Notes: a model not told the origin generated them from the letters alone. A stretch of DNA of 64,000 nucleotides from Flavobacteriales bacterium (GCA_021739695.1 JAIPBM010000009.1:87720-151719), one strand, 5' to 3'. Shown: positions 42,245 through 51,813, counted from the first letter of the stretch. Numbers and translations are program-made.

Positions 42245-44365
42245 ATGAAACCAGATTTTAAAGACACCGAATTCTATCTCCGTACTGTAGAATTGGAATC
42301 GACCGAGGCGGGCGAGTATTTCGAAACGCCAGAAGGCATTCCGGTTACGGCAGATAATTACCCTGTAGAGATTGAAGACCTCGAACACATCGATTTCGTA
42401 TCGGGCGCTGCGCCATTCTTGCGTGGGCCTTACGCTTCGATGTACGTCAGTCGCCCGTGGACCATCCGCCAGTATGCGGGCTTCTCTACCGCTGAAGAAA
42501 GCAATGCCTTCTACCGTAAGAACCTTGCCGCAGGGCAGAAAGGACTATCGGTTGCCTTCGATCTGGCCACGCACCGAGGGTACGATTCTGATCATGAGAA
42601 AGTAGTGGGCGATGTGGGGAAAGCAGGCGTAGCCATCGATACTGTGGAGGATATGAAGATCCTCTTCGATCAGATTCCTTTGGGCGAAATGACGGTTTCC
42701 ATGACCATGAACGGGGCGGTGCTACCGATCATGGCATTTTACATCGTTGCGGCCGAAGAGCAGGGCGTCTCGCCAGAGCACTTGGCAGGAACCATCCAGA
42801 ACGACATCCTCAAGGAGTTTATGGTGAGGAATACCTACATCTATCCGCCTGCGCCAAGCATGCGCATCGTGGGTGATATTTTTAAATATGCTGCCGAGAA
42901 GATGCCACAGTTCAACAGCATCAGCGTATCGGGCTACCACATGCACGAAGCAGGAGCCACGGCCGATATTGAGTTAGCATACACGCTTGCAGATGGATTA
43001 GAATACATCCGAACGGGCTTGGCTGCTGGCTTGAACATCGATGATTTCGCACCGCGCATCAGTTTCTTTTGGGGCATCGGCATGAACTTCTTTATGGAGA
43101 TTGCCAAAATGCGTGCTGGAAGAATGCTGTGGGCCAAACTTGTGAAGCAATTCAATCCGAAACTGGAGAAAAGCATGGCGTTGAGAACGCATTGCCAAAC
43201 TTCAGGTTGGAGCCTCACGGAGCAGGACCCTTACAATAATGTGGTTCGAACGAATATAGAAGCGATGGCGGCCGTTTTCGGTGGCACACAATCGCTGCAC
43301 ACCAATTCCTTGGATGAGGCCATTGCTTTGCCAACCGACTACTCGGCACGGATAGCGCGTAATACCCAACTTTTTATTCAGAACGAGACGGATATCTGCA
43401 AAAGCATAGATGCTTGGGGAGGTTCTTACTATGTGGAGAAACTGACCAATGAACTCTGCGAGAAAGCGTGGGCTTTGATTGAGGAAGTAGAGGAATTGGG
43501 AGGCATGGCAAAGGCCATCGAAACCGGTCTTCCGAAAATGAGAATTGAAGAAGTTGCTGCGCGAAAGCAAGCACGCATAGATAGTGGGGAAGAGGTGATC
43601 GTTGGGGTCAATCGCTATCAGTTGGAAGAAGAGACGGAAATGGATATCCGCGAGGTGGACAACAACGCAGTGCGCGAAGGCCAATTGAAACGCTTGGCAG
43701 AAGTAAAAGCAAAACGCAATCAGGCAGACGTAGAAGCCGCACTGAGTGCGCTTACCAATTGCGCCAAAACCGGCAACGGAAATCTCTTGGAATTAGCGGT
43801 GGATGCAGCACGCAAGCGCGCCACCTTAGGTGAGATTTCTGACGCGATGGAAGCGGAATTCGGGCGATACAAAGCGGTGATCCGTTCCATTTCGGGAGTA
43901 TATTCGAGCGCAGTGAAAAAGAACGAAGACTTTATAGCGGCTCAGGAAGCTGCTGATGCATTTGCAGAGCAGGAGGGAAGACGTCCACGTATTCTGGTTG
44001 CCAAAATGGGGCAGGACGGTCACGACCGTGGTGCTAAGGTTATTGCCACTTCCTTTGCCGATATTGGCTTTGATGTGGATCTAGGTCCGCTATTCCAAAC
44101 CCCTAAGGAAGTAGCCAAACAAGCCATCGAGAATGATGTTCATATCGTTGGGGTGAGTTCGCTGGCCGGCGGGCACAAGACACTCGTTCCAGCAGTTATC
44201 CAAGAGCTGAAAAACTACGGACGCGAAGACATCATGGTGGTGGCAGGTGGCGTCATCCCGCATCAGGATTACGATTTTCTCTACGACAATGGCGTGGCAT
44301 TCATATTCGGCCCAGGAACGGTGATTGCTAAGGCAGCAAAAGAGATATTGAGAAAATTATCTTAA
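42245..44365 (+). CDS. mutB: Methylmalonyl-CoA mutase large (catalytic) subunit (706 aa)
   Basis: The catalytic subunit isomerises (R)-methylmalonyl-CoA and succinyl-CoA by a radical mechanism with adenosylcobalamin. The substrate barrel has [37 protein letters not shown] and [20 protein letters not shown]. The C-terminal cobalamin domain has the His ligand motif [11 protein letters not shown] and [18 protein letters not shown]. Length is typical. It works with the preceding small subunit in propionate or odd-chain and branched amino acid metabolism, or in reverse to make propionyl-CoA. No epimerase, ArgK/MeaB chaperone or carboxylase is adjacent. Confidence 0.96.
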   Translation: MKPDFKDTEFYLRTVELESTEAGEYFETPEGIPVTADNYPVEIEDLEHIDFVSGAAPFLRGPYASMYVSRPWTIRQYAGFSTAEESNAFYRKNLAAGQKGLSVAFDLATHRGYDSDHEKVVGDVGKAGVAIDTVEDMKILFDQIPLGEMTVSMTMNGAVLPIMAFYIVAAEEQGVSPEHLAGTIQNDILKEFMVRNTYIYPPAPSMRIVGDIFKYAAEKMPQFNSISVSGYHMHEAGATADIELAYTLADGLEYIRTGLAAGLNIDDFAPRISFFWGIGMNFFMEIAKMRAGRMLWAKLVKQFNPKLEKSMALRTHCQTSGWSLTEQDPYNNVVRTNIEAMAAVFGGTQSLHTNSLDEAIALPTDYSARIARNTQLFIQNETDICKSIDAWGGSYYVEKLTNELCEKAWALIEEVEELGGMAKAIETGLPKMRIEEVAARKQARIDSGEEVIVGVNRYQLEEETEMDIREVDNNAVREGQLKRLAEVKAKRNQADVEAALSALTNCAKTGNGNLLELAVDAARKRATLGEISDAMEAEFGRYKAVIRSISGVYSSAVKKNEDFIAAQEAADAFAEQEGRRPRILVAKMGQDGHDRGAKVIATSFADIGFDVDLGPLFQTPKEVAKQAIENDVHIVGVSSLAGGHKTLVPAVIQELKNYGREDIMVVAGGVIPHQDYDFLYDNGVAFIFGPGTVIAKAAKEILRKLS

Positions 44366-44449
44366 AGCAATTTAAAAGTAGGTGAATTGAGTTTGAATTC
44401 CTTGTCAATCTGAATTTCATAGTTTTACCTCGTACCTCAATTTGTTTCC

Positions 44450-45250
44450 ATGAAGAGAATAGCCATACTCGTTGATTTCAGCTCTATTTGTGCCAAAGCC
44501 TTGGAATTTGGAGCCAGCATTGCAGCTAAAGCACAGGCCGATGTGGTGCTTGTACACGTGACCGAAGCTACCGATGAGCAGACCTTAAAGGCGCTTGAAG
44601 AAAAGTTATCTGGCATGCATGTGGCCATTGCCGGGAAGGTGCTGAACAGTAAGAACCATGTGGCTTCGGGTTCATTCTTCTCGGTTATTCCATCTGTAAT
44701 TGCTGATTTGAAGGTAGATCTGGTGGTAGTACCGACCCACGGGAAGGTGGGCATTGCACAGCACTTGCTTGGGGCCAATATCCTGAAATTAGTGAAAACC
44801 TTGCCTGTGCCTGCATTGGTTGTTCAGGCCGAAAGCGTTCTGAACGATGCAACTTTCAAAACCCTTCTGTTCCCCGTAGGGCCGAACAAGCATTTTGATG
44901 TGAAATACAAGCAAACAGCCAAGTTTGCCAAGATCTATGGTAGCACGGTTGTGGTGTACACAGTTCGTAACGACATCCGCGGAATTTCGGATGAGTTGAG
45001 AGCCAACATCACCGATTCCATGGCATATTTTGAATCGGTAGGCGTGAAGTGTGAAGAGGTGGCTGAAGAACCGACCAGCTTCTCTGCCGGCTACGCCAAG
45101 CACATTCTCCACTATGCCAAGACAAGCGGAGCTGGTACCATCTGCATCATGTCGTTGGTGGCAGACGACCAAGGCTATATCGGAAACAACGATAAGGAGA
45201 ACATTCTGCTCAATACCATGGCGCTGCCTGTTTTCTGCGCCAACCTCTAA
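44450..45250 (+). CDS. Tandem universal stress protein (UspA family, 266 aa)
   Basis: Two Usp domains lie on one chain. The first (about 1-140) opens MKRIAILVDFSSICAKALEF and has VVVPTHGKVGIAQHLLGANI followed by VPALVVQ. The second (about 145-266) is more degenerate (TLLFPVGPNKHFDVKYKQTA). The ATP-binding G-x2-G-x9-G-S/T loop is not intact in either half, so it may not bind ATP. Usp proteins help survival under stress; the specific role here is unknown. A TCAATTTG near-consensus -7 box ends 5 nt before the ATG. It is a single gene, followed by 177 bp without a recognised feature. Confidence 0.85.
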   Translation: MKRIAILVDFSSICAKALEFGASIAAKAQADVVLVHVTEATDEQTLKALEEKLSGMHVAIAGKVLNSKNHVASGSFFSVIPSVIADLKVDLVVVPTHGKVGIAQHLLGANILKLVKTLPVPALVVQAESVLNDATFKTLLFPVGPNKHFDVKYKQTAKFAKIYGSTVVVYTVRNDIRGISDELRANITDSMAYFESVGVKCEEVAEEPTSFSAGYAKHILHYAKTSGAGTICIMSLVADDQGYIGNNDKENILLNTMALPVFCANL

Positions 45251-45427
45251 GCTTTCCGTTCTAATAAAGGCAATTCTGTAAGTCCCGAAAGGCGGACAGA
45301 ACGCCTATTCCCCAAATTATTACACCTTTTCCGCTTTCAGCTACAGTTGTACATCGGTCTGAAAGGATGCGCTTGGGTGTTCTCAACTTCGTGATACGTT
45401 AACTCATTAATCACTCAAAACTGTATC

Positions 45428-46855
45428 ATGAAAAAAATGTACTCTTTACTCGCCAGTGCAGCCCTGCTGCTTATGGGATACACAGGTGCCAGCGCCTGTC
45501 AGTATTCTAACTTCGACCTTGTGTCGGAAACAGACCTAGGTGGTGGACTCTTTGAATATACCGTCAGCTTCTGCGTAGGCAATGGAGCGGCTGCCTCAGG
45601 AAACACGCTTCTGTGGGCCATCAGTTTGGATAATGGTGCCGCGTTCGCCAGCTTCCCTGCTTCGCTTACAAGCCCAGCCACGGGTGCTGTCTATGTGGCA
45701 GATAACGTTTCTTATGGTCCTAGCTACTTGGTGTTTGAGAATTACACTTCTGGTGGATGGGACGGTTCGTGGGCCTGTGGCAATGCTGCCTGTGGTTCGC
45801 TTACTCAAGTGTGCGAAACATTCACGTTTGTGACCAACGGACATCCTAACTCAATGACCTTGATGGGAGCTGAAGGTGATGGCGTAGGAGTAGCACCTTA
45901 TGGTTGCAATGGCGATCCAGACATGGTTATCAATCTACAGAGTTTGACCGTGGACGCAGGAAATACCGTGTACTACTGCTTGGGAAATTGCACCAATCTG
46001 ACAGCAACTATCACTGGAGGAACAGCCCCATATACTTACTCTTGGGATGCACAGCACAATCCGGCACACGTGGGATCTACAGCTAGCATTTCAGTATGTA
46101 CAACTGTGAATGAGCTGTATTTGCTTACGGTTACAGATGCCAACGGTCTTTCGAGCAGCGATTTTGTAGCTGTTTATGTGTACCAACCGCCAGTGGTAAG
46201 TGCTGGTTCCGATAAATTGATCTACCGCGGTTATGGCGCTTCTTGTGTATCGCTTGATGGTTACGCTAACAACAGCATGGGACCTTATTCGTACTCTTGG
46301 AGTAACGGGTCTACGGCTAAAAAGCCTTCAGTTTGTCCAATTACCACTACCAATTACTCGCTAACTGTAACTGATGCCAGAGGTTGTACCGCAAGCGATG
46401 ATGTGACGGTAGAAGTTCGAGATATCCGATGCGGAAATGGTAAGGTGAGAATGTGTAAAAACAATACAACCTATTGCGTCAAAACCAATCAGGTTCAATC
46501 TAAATTGAACAATGGATTTGTACTTGGCGCCTGTGGTTCGTACAAACTGGATGGGTCGGAAGATGAAGACATCTACGTGGAAGAAGAGATGATGGAAACC
46601 GGAGTATATCCGAATCCAGCAGCAGATAATGTGAACGTACGTTACGGATTTGATGCCGATGCCATTGTGAACATTGATGTGTATGACATGTCTGGTAGAA
46701 AAGTTCAGACAGTAGTAAGCAGTCAAGAGGTGCTTGAAGGCGAAGTGAATTCAGCAACCTTTTCTGTAAGCAACTATCCAGCAGGATTGTATCTGGTAAC
46801 CATTCTGACAACAAATGGAGATAGGGAAATGCATCGAATGATGGTGGCACACTGA
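45428..46855 (+). CDS. T9SS-exported PKD/SprB-like repeat protein (475 aa)
   Basis: A signal peptide (about residues 1-23, ending TGASA) is followed by an N-terminal Cys-containing beta domain (about 25-175). Two SprB/PKD-like repeats follow (ATITGGTAPYTYSWDAQ and YSYSWSNGSTAKKPSVCPIT with SLTVTDARGCTASD; about 180-335). A short Cys-rich motif (KVRMCKNNTTYCVKTNQVQ...NGFVLGAC; about 338-370) recurs in Bacteroidota secreted proteins. The T9SS type A sorting domain forms the C-terminus (YPNPAADNVNVRYGF, GRKVQTV, GLYLVTILTTNG). It is likely displayed on or released from the cell surface. A strong hairpin follows the stop. Function beyond secretion is unknown. Confidence 0.9.
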   Translation: MKKMYSLLASAALLLMGYTGASACQYSNFDLVSETDLGGGLFEYTVSFCVGNGAAASGNTLLWAISLDNGAAFASFPASLTSPATGAVYVADNVSYGPSYLVFENYTSGGWDGSWACGNAACGSLTQVCETFTFVTNGHPNSMTLMGAEGDGVGVAPYGCNGDPDMVINLQSLTVDAGNTVYYCLGNCTNLTATITGGTAPYTYSWDAQHNPAHVGSTASISVCTTVNELYLLTVTDANGLSSSDFVAVYVYQPPVVSAGSDKLIYRGYGASCVSLDGYANNSMGPYSYSWSNGSTAKKPSVCPITTTNYSLTVTDARGCTASDDVTVEVRDIRCGNGKVRMCKNNTTYCVKTNQVQSKLNNGFVLGACGSYKLDGSEDEDIYVEEEMMETGVYPNPAADNVNVRYGFDADAIVNIDVYDMSGRKVQTVVSSQEVLEGEVNSATFSVSNYPAGLYLVTILTTNGDREMHRMMVAH

Positions 46856-46875
46856 CCGCATTAACCTTAAATTCA

Positions 46876-46912
46876 GCCAAAGACCCTCACGGAATTCCGT
46901 GGGGGCTTTGGC
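46876..46912 (+). terminator. Hairpin after the PKD/SprB-like gene
   Basis: GCCAAAG-ACCCTCACGGAA pairs with TTCCGTGGGGG-CTTTGGC to form a stem of about 17 bp with a minimal loop, 20 bp past the stop. The T-tract is weak (GTATTTG), so it may be a terminator or an mRNA-protecting stem. Confidence 0.65.
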
Positions 46913-47001
46913 GTATTTGATGTTGATCAATATCCAATTCACCCACCTCAGAAAATTGATGCGATGATTCGAATTACCTTCTTGCAGTCACCTCCTTTCG
47001 T

Positions 47002-47009
47002 TAATCTTG
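47002..47009 (+). promoter_or_regulatory. Near-consensus -7 box TAATCTTG four bases before the histidine kinase ATG
   Basis: Seven of eight positions fit TAnnTTTG (one C for T). A TTG at 46982-46984 is placed as a -33 element with 17-nt spacing. The ATG at 47014 follows after AGTT, so the transcript would be essentially leaderless. Confidence 0.4.
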
Positions 47010-47013
47010 AGTT

Positions 47014-48993
47014 ATGAATATCAACCGACCTTTCATCTGCAGCCTCGTGCTGTTTTTCTGTTTGGCACAAGGCAGTTTTGCGCAATCTGATTCCGTTTGG
47101 CACGTGGTGCAGAAGTTGCATCTCAGCAAATCAGACTCAGCCATTGGCATTTGTTATAAGCAACTTCGGCTAACTGCTAAGAGCGATTTCAGCAACCTAT
47201 CTCAAGGTCATTATTGGATCGGGAACACCTACATGAAACTGAATCTTGACTCGGCACAGAAACACGCAAACCTGGCTTTGGACTTAGCAAATAGATCGGA
47301 CGACCCAATCCTAAGGGCAAAGGCACATCACCTGCTAGGCTCCATCGATAACCGCTTAAGCAAGTTTGATTCGGCCATTGATCATTTCAAACAAGGGCTC
47401 GAAGAACTACGCAGTGAGAAGGATACGACCAATGGACGGTATATGCAGATCTACGAGATACTGTTGCGCGGCACATCTACCACCTACAACTACATGAATA
47501 GGAATGATGAAGCTATGACTTACGGTCTTAAGGCATTGAATTATGCGCAACGCTACGACCTCGATTTTCCGCAACAAGCAGGACTGATAGCCATTTCGAG
47601 TCTGTTTTACAAAGTGAAGAACTATGAAGAGGCAAAGAAGTACATGCATTTGGCCTTGAAAAAATGCAAAGACGCCAATAATGAGCTGGGCGCTGCCAAA
47701 TGCTACAACAATCTTGCTATTTACCACAGCGCGGAGTTGCAATACGACTCTGCGGTTTGGTACCAGAGCAAAGGCATCAACATGTATCGCGTTATGGGTA
47801 ACACCGAGGGATTGGCCAACAGCTTGGTACTGCTTGGTATGATACAATTTGAGTTGGGTAAGGAAGAAGAGGCAATCGGTCATTTATTGGAGGCTGAAAA
47901 AATCGTCAAGGAGAAGAGCTTTGATATTCAGCTCTTTGATGTTCTGGTAGACCTTGCAATGGCATACAACAAGCAGGGAAATTTTAAAGAAGGATTGGCC
48001 AAAGCAGATGAACTTATTGCGTTTGCTAGCAGCAAAAACCGTCCTGATAAAATTGTACGTGGCTACACGATGAAGTATGAATCGCTTTATGGGCTTGGGA
48101 ATTATAAAGAGTCGGTAGAATACCTTCAAAAGAGTATGGCTCTTTCAGATAGCATCAAGGCAACGGAGAACGACAAGAATCTTCAGCAGTTATTGGTGAA
48201 GTACGAATCTGAAAAAAAGGAAGAAGAGATAAAGCGCATAACTAGCGAGGCGGAGGTGAAAGATCTGCTTATCCGTCAACGTAATATTCAATTATTGTCC
48301 GGTGGTGCTGGCGTTTTGGCCCTCATAACACTTGCTTTTCTGATGTTCCGCAGTTATCGGATCAGGAACGAGTTTGAACTACTCGATTTAAAACAACGGT
48401 TCTATCGTGCCCAGATCAATCCGCATTTCCTTTTCAATGCTTTGGGTTCGGTTCAAGGCTTCTTCTATGATAAGACCGATCCGAATAAAGCAGCAGGATA
48501 CCTTTCGCGCTTGTCCAAACTCATGCGCCAGATATTGGAGAATACCTTTGATAATGAAGTGACGTTGGCAGAGGAGGCAATGCTGATGGAAAACTACCTC
48601 GAAGTTCAGAAAGTGCGCATGAGCGATCGCTTCGATTACACCATCGATATGGATGAAGACCTCGAAGATGTGATCATTCCATCCATGATCACCCAACCCT
48701 TTTTGGAAAACGCGGTAGAACATGGATTCAAGGAATTGACTGACCGTAAAGGCATGATCCACGTCAGTGTGATAGAGATGGCTGGGGCGATTCAGATAAA
48801 AATTGAAGACAACGGCACAGGACTGGCCCAAAGCAGCGCGCCATCCGACCATCGTTCGCGAGCCATGGAAATAACCCGCGAGCGATTGCAACTGTTGGAA
48901 AAAGTGAAAGGCAAGAAAGCAAGTTTTGAAGTGAAGGATAACCGCTTGAATGGCGGAGTTGGTGTAACTGTACTTATAAATCTACCTACATGA
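47014..48993 (+). CDS. TPR-containing LytS-type sensor histidine kinase (659 aa)
   Basis: A signal peptide (MNINRPFICSLVLFFCLAQG) is followed by about seven TPR-like repeats (about 35-390), a short coiled coil, one transmembrane helix (about 427-447, GAGVLALITLAFLMF) and a cytoplasmic HisKA_7TM/His_kinase domain. The phospho-acceptor His471 is in QINPHFLFNALGS; the N-box is in PFLENAVEHGF and the G-box in IEDNGTGLA. TPRs on the periplasmic side replace the usual small-molecule sensor, suggesting it senses an envelope protein. It overlaps the following LytTR regulator by 4 nt (ATGA), the standard arrangement for a cognate pair. Signal and target genes are unknown. Confidence 0.92.
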   Translation: MNINRPFICSLVLFFCLAQGSFAQSDSVWHVVQKLHLSKSDSAIGICYKQLRLTAKSDFSNLSQGHYWIGNTYMKLNLDSAQKHANLALDLANRSDDPILRAKAHHLLGSIDNRLSKFDSAIDHFKQGLEELRSEKDTTNGRYMQIYEILLRGTSTTYNYMNRNDEAMTYGLKALNYAQRYDLDFPQQAGLIAISSLFYKVKNYEEAKKYMHLALKKCKDANNELGAAKCYNNLAIYHSAELQYDSAVWYQSKGINMYRVMGNTEGLANSLVLLGMIQFELGKEEEAIGHLLEAEKIVKEKSFDIQLFDVLVDLAMAYNKQGNFKEGLAKADELIAFASSKNRPDKIVRGYTMKYESLYGLGNYKESVEYLQKSMALSDSIKATENDKNLQQLLVKYESEKKEEEIKRITSEAEVKDLLIRQRNIQLLSGGAGVLALITLAFLMFRSYRIRNEFELLDLKQRFYRAQINPHFLFNALGSVQGFFYDKTDPNKAAGYLSRLSKLMRQILENTFDNEVTLAEEAMLMENYLEVQKVRMSDRFDYTIDMDEDLEDVIIPSMITQPFLENAVEHGFKELTDRKGMIHVSVIEMAGAIQIKIEDNGTGLAQSSAPSDHRSRAMEITRERLQLLEKVKGKKASFEVKDNRLNGGVGVTVLINLPT

Positions 48994-49730
48994 AACTGGC
49001 AGTTATAGACAATGAGAACGAAGTACGAAAAGGCATTGTGCTCATGTTGCAGCACAATTTTCCTGAAGCGGAAATTGTGGAGGCTGATGGCGTGGCAACT
49101 GGTTTGCAGTTGATTGCCACCGAACATCCAGAGCTCATTTTTCTGGATGTTGAGATGAACGATGGAACGGGGCTTGACCTGCTGCGCAAAGTGGAGCATC
49201 GCTCTTTTGAGGTGATCTTCATTACGGCATTTGCCAAATATGCCATAGAAGCGCTTCGCCTCAGCGCCATCGATTATTTATTGAAACCCGTTGATCCCTT
49301 GGAGTTGGTGGATGCCGTCAATCGTGCCATCGACAAGATCGATAAGGAGAACATGGGCGCTAAATTGGAACTCCTGGAGCAGAATCTGAAGCAACTGACG
49401 GGTGGAAGCCGCAAGATATTGCTGAAGGATCAGGATTCCATTCATCTCATCAAGATAGACGATATCATGCGCTGCGAGGCCGATGCCAACTACACACGGT
49501 TCTTCATCGCCAACCGTCCTTCCATTTTGGTTTCTAAAAACCTGAAGGAATACGAAGACCTATTGGGCGACCATTTCATCCGTGTTCACAATTCGCATCT
49601 GGTCAACATCAGCTTCATTGTTCGGATTGATAAGAACGATGGAGGTTCCATTCGCATGTCAGATGGAGAGAATATTCCGGTTTCGGTACGCAAGCGCGAA
49701 AAGCTGCTGGAACACCTGAAACGGTTCTGA
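48990..49730 (+). CDS. LytTR-family response regulator (246 aa)
   Basis: The receiver domain (about 1-120) has the phospho-acceptor Asp53 in LIFLDVEMNDGTG, Thr and Lys in FITAFAKYA and YLLKPVDPLELVDAV. A LytTR DNA-binding domain (about 140-245) has CEADANYTRFFI, HNSHLVNISFIVRID and IPVSVRKREKLL. It is translationally coupled to the preceding LytS-type kinase, which almost certainly phosphorylates it. LytTR regulators in Bacteroidota commonly control envelope or secreted proteins, and the next gene encodes a T9SS protein with its own promoter box; a regulatory link is only a suggestion. Confidence 0.94.
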   Translation: MKLAVIDNENEVRKGIVLMLQHNFPEAEIVEADGVATGLQLIATEHPELIFLDVEMNDGTGLDLLRKVEHRSFEVIFITAFAKYAIEALRLSAIDYLLKPVDPLELVDAVNRAIDKIDKENMGAKLELLEQNLKQLTGGSRKILLKDQDSIHLIKIDDIMRCEADANYTRFFIANRPSILVSKNLKEYEDLLGDHFIRVHNSHLVNISFIVRIDKNDGGSIRMSDGENIPVSVRKREKLLEHLKRF

Positions 49731-49812
49731 ACAGAAATTGAAGAAACGGTAACGCTTATCCATTGAAGTAGGGCACTGCTACATTGGGCCGATGTAGCGG
49801 CAAGTGCTAAGG

Positions 49813-49820
49813 TAGCTTTG
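49813..49820 (+). promoter_or_regulatory. -7 box TAGCTTTG upstream of the LamG-like T9SS gene
   Basis: A perfect TAnnTTTG match, 21 nt before the ATG at 49842, with a TTG at 49784-49786 (26-nt spacing) as a possible -33 element. Confidence 0.5.
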
Positions 49821-49841
49821 GGTTGAACTAAAACTCCACCC

Positions 49842-51053
49842 ATGAAAAAAGCTTACTTATTATTTTCTGCCGCTGCCGTTCTACTGGTTGGCGGTCAAGC
49901 ATTTGCTCAATGTGAAAGTGCCACAACGCTGGTTGTCGATCTTCAATTTGAGAACACCACGGCCGATTCATCCCAATACAATCAGCCCATGTTTGTGCTC
50001 GGGAACCCAACGTTCGCTATGGATCGACATGGCAATCCGGCCGGAGCATTGAACACATCTGCTGGCACTGTTTATCTCTATAACTCCCTTACAGGCGAAT
50101 TCAAGGCGCCATTCCCGTTCACCTATTCGGGATGGATAAAGGCCAATGCGCTCAACGCACGTAATCCCATATTCATGAACGAAGACTACGGCAATGCCTA
50201 TTCAGGTGCTTGGGTCAATGTACTACCTACAGGAGAAGTAACTGCCAATGTGGGTGATGGCGGAGCGCCAAGCTTGGCAAATGTGGTTACGGCAACAACC
50301 GTTTCTCAGCCAATTATTACTGGCGAGTGGTTTCATATTGCTGTTGTTTTCCAATCATTGACTGAGATCAGAATCTACGTTAATGGTATCGAGCAATCGG
50401 TCAATTACACTGGAACAGGTAGCCAATTATACTACTACATGAGCTATGGGACTGCTGGTAAGATCGGTAGTGGTGTGAATGGTACAGGTACAAATGTCTT
50501 CTTCGATGGGCTTATTGATGATGTACGTTTTTGGACAACAATGCTCGTAGATCAACAGATTCAGGGCATACACAACAGTCACGTGGATTTTGTGTCCGTG
50601 AATAGCGTGATCCTTTGCAATGAGGAATTTGAAGACCTGACTGCGCCAAACGAACTGTGTGCGTATAGTTGGAGCAATGGAGATACAGATGCTGTGGATC
50701 GCATCTTCGCCAGTACACTTGGTATTGGAGACCACGTGATCTATGCCAGTATTTACGACAATCAAAATATCGTTTATACTGATTCAGTATTGGTTACGGT
50801 AAGTGCTTGCACCGGTGTTGCAGAAGAGGAATCCGCACAGGAAGTATCTGTCTACCCAAATCCTACTACGGGAATGATTGTGTTGGAATCGAATACGCCA
50901 ACCACCTTCCAATTGAGCAATGTACTCGGGGAGATTTTGACAAGTATTTCGGTTAATGGAAAACGCAATTTCGACCTTTCTACCTATGCAAAGGGCGTTT
51001 ATATGCTAACGGATAACAATACTGGGATCACGCACAGATTACTGAAGGAATAA
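49842..51053 (+). CDS. T9SS-exported LamG/concanavalin-like protein (403 aa)
   Basis: A signal peptide (MKKAYLLFSAAAVLLVGGQA) is followed by a LamG-type jelly-roll domain (about 28-250) with FPFTYSGWIKANALNARNPI, ITGEWFHIAVVFQ, EIRIYVNGIE and the closing FDGLIDDVRFW. A short beta region (YSWSNGDTDAVDR, about 275-320) precedes the T9SS type A sorting domain (VYPNPTTGMIVLES, VLGEILTSISV, KGVYMLT). LamG domains often bind glycans or proteins. It follows the LytS/LytTR pair by 111 bp and has its own promoter box and terminator, so it is a single-gene unit. The ligand is unknown. Confidence 0.9.
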   Translation: MKKAYLLFSAAAVLLVGGQAFAQCESATTLVVDLQFENTTADSSQYNQPMFVLGNPTFAMDRHGNPAGALNTSAGTVYLYNSLTGEFKAPFPFTYSGWIKANALNARNPIFMNEDYGNAYSGAWVNVLPTGEVTANVGDGGAPSLANVVTATTVSQPIITGEWFHIAVVFQSLTEIRIYVNGIEQSVNYTGTGSQLYYYMSYGTAGKIGSGVNGTGTNVFFDGLIDDVRFWTTMLVDQQIQGIHNSHVDFVSVNSVILCNEEFEDLTAPNELCAYSWSNGDTDAVDRIFASTLGIGDHVIYASIYDNQNIVYTDSVLVTVSACTGVAEEESAQEVSVYPNPTTGMIVLESNTPTTFQLSNVLGEILTSISVNGKRNFDLSTYAKGVYMLTDNNTGITHRLLKE

Positions 51054-51074
51054 CAGCTTTTTGGTTTGGTTTCT

Positions 51075-51120
51075 GGCCTGATGGTATGCACTTCTGTCTG
51101 TATCGTCAGGCCTTTTTTAT
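51075..51120 (+). terminator. Terminator of the LamG-like gene
   Basis: GGCCTGATGGTATGCA pairs imperfectly with TCTGTATCGTCAGGCC, followed by TTTTTTATT, 22 bp past the stop. Confidence 0.82.
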
Positions 51121-51186
51121 TGAGGAGTTCAATCAGTTCTTCTCACATTAGAACAATAACTGCAAGGATAAGCTCGTTTTTATCAC

Positions 51187-51327
51187 ATGGAAAAGATAAA
51201 GAACATATCATCGTTTGTGGCCGTGGTAATGATTCTCAGTATGTTGATGGTTTCGTGCACAAGCACGCATCAAGCGCGCAAGTGCGATGGCAGACGGGCC
51301 ATTCACACCCCAATGGGACCAATGTGA
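51187..51327 (+). CDS. Short lipoprotein (46 aa)
   Basis: An ATG at 51187 opens a 46-codon frame ending in TGA at 51325-51327. The sequence is a compact lipoprotein signal, MEKIKNISSFVAVVMILSML then MVSC (lipobox, Cys24), followed by 22 hydrophilic residues with CTSTHQARKCDG and the end RAIHTPMGPM. It lies between a terminator and another small gene. Short lipoproteins with a KCxGxR...TPMG-like end appear familiar from Bacteroidota, but I can attach no function. The lipobox and the absence of any competing frame support it. Confidence 0.6.
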   Translation: MEKIKNISSFVAVVMILSMLMVSCTSTHQARKCDGRRAIHTPMGPM

Positions 51328-51377
51328 TGCGGTTTCCAAGCAATGCATGTTTTTGTTGTCGCTTAAGCAGCGAAACT

Positions 51378-51385
51378 TAGCTTTG
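51378..51385 (+). promoter_or_regulatory. -7 box TAGCTTTG four bases before the 105-aa gene
   Basis: A perfect TAnnTTTG match. The ATG at 51390 follows after TAAC, so the transcript would be leaderless or nearly so. Confidence 0.48.
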
Positions 51386-51389
51386 TAAC

Positions 51390-51707
51390 ATGCAAAAGAA
51401 AACCAGGTGGTTGAATTCGATAAGTTGGCTGTTTATGCTAACGATACTTATTTCTACGTTTCAGGTTTCTGTTGTAGGTTTTCAAACGGGTGATAACTCG
51501 TGGTTTGATTTTCTGACAACCGTGATGGCCGAAGAAGAAACGGAAGATGCACAATCGGAGGAAGATTCCTTCGAAGCTATGGACTGGTTGCTTTCAGATC
51601 ATTCGTTCGTTGAATTAGCATCTGTTTTCAGTTCAGAAACTTATAGGTTTCATAATCCTTACATCTCATTCGTTGGCGAAGTTTCTTCGCCTCCTCCAGA
51701 AGCATAA
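51390..51707 (+). CDS. Small envelope protein with acidic segment (105 aa)
   Basis: An N-terminal hydrophobic segment (about 10-32, ISWLFMLTILISTFQVSVVG) is either an anchor or an uncleaved signal. It is followed by an acidic stretch (MAEEETEDAQSEEDSFEAMD, about 46-65) and a Ser/Pro-rich end (EVSSPPPEA). It resembles no family I know. It sits between a small lipoprotein gene and a SulP transporter gene on the same strand, 106 bp before the latter, so it could be co-transcribed with the transporter and carbonic anhydrase. Its own promoter box supports a real gene. Confidence 0.65.
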   Translation: MQKKTRWLNSISWLFMLTILISTFQVSVVGFQTGDNSWFDFLTTVMAEEETEDAQSEEDSFEAMDWLLSDHSFVELASVFSSETYRFHNPYISFVGEVSSPPPEA

Positions 51708-51813
51708 TATCCAGTTGCCGCCTTGTAGCGGTTGTTGACTGCGTTGCGGTCAATTCCTTTCAATTATCAATTGATCATTTCCCAGAATTATCCTGGGATT
51801 AAACTGGATTTAC

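Noticed and set aside
41976..42267. Frames on both strands between mutA and mutB
   Set aside because: They consist only of dispersed repeat words; the DNA is an inverted repeat, not a gene.
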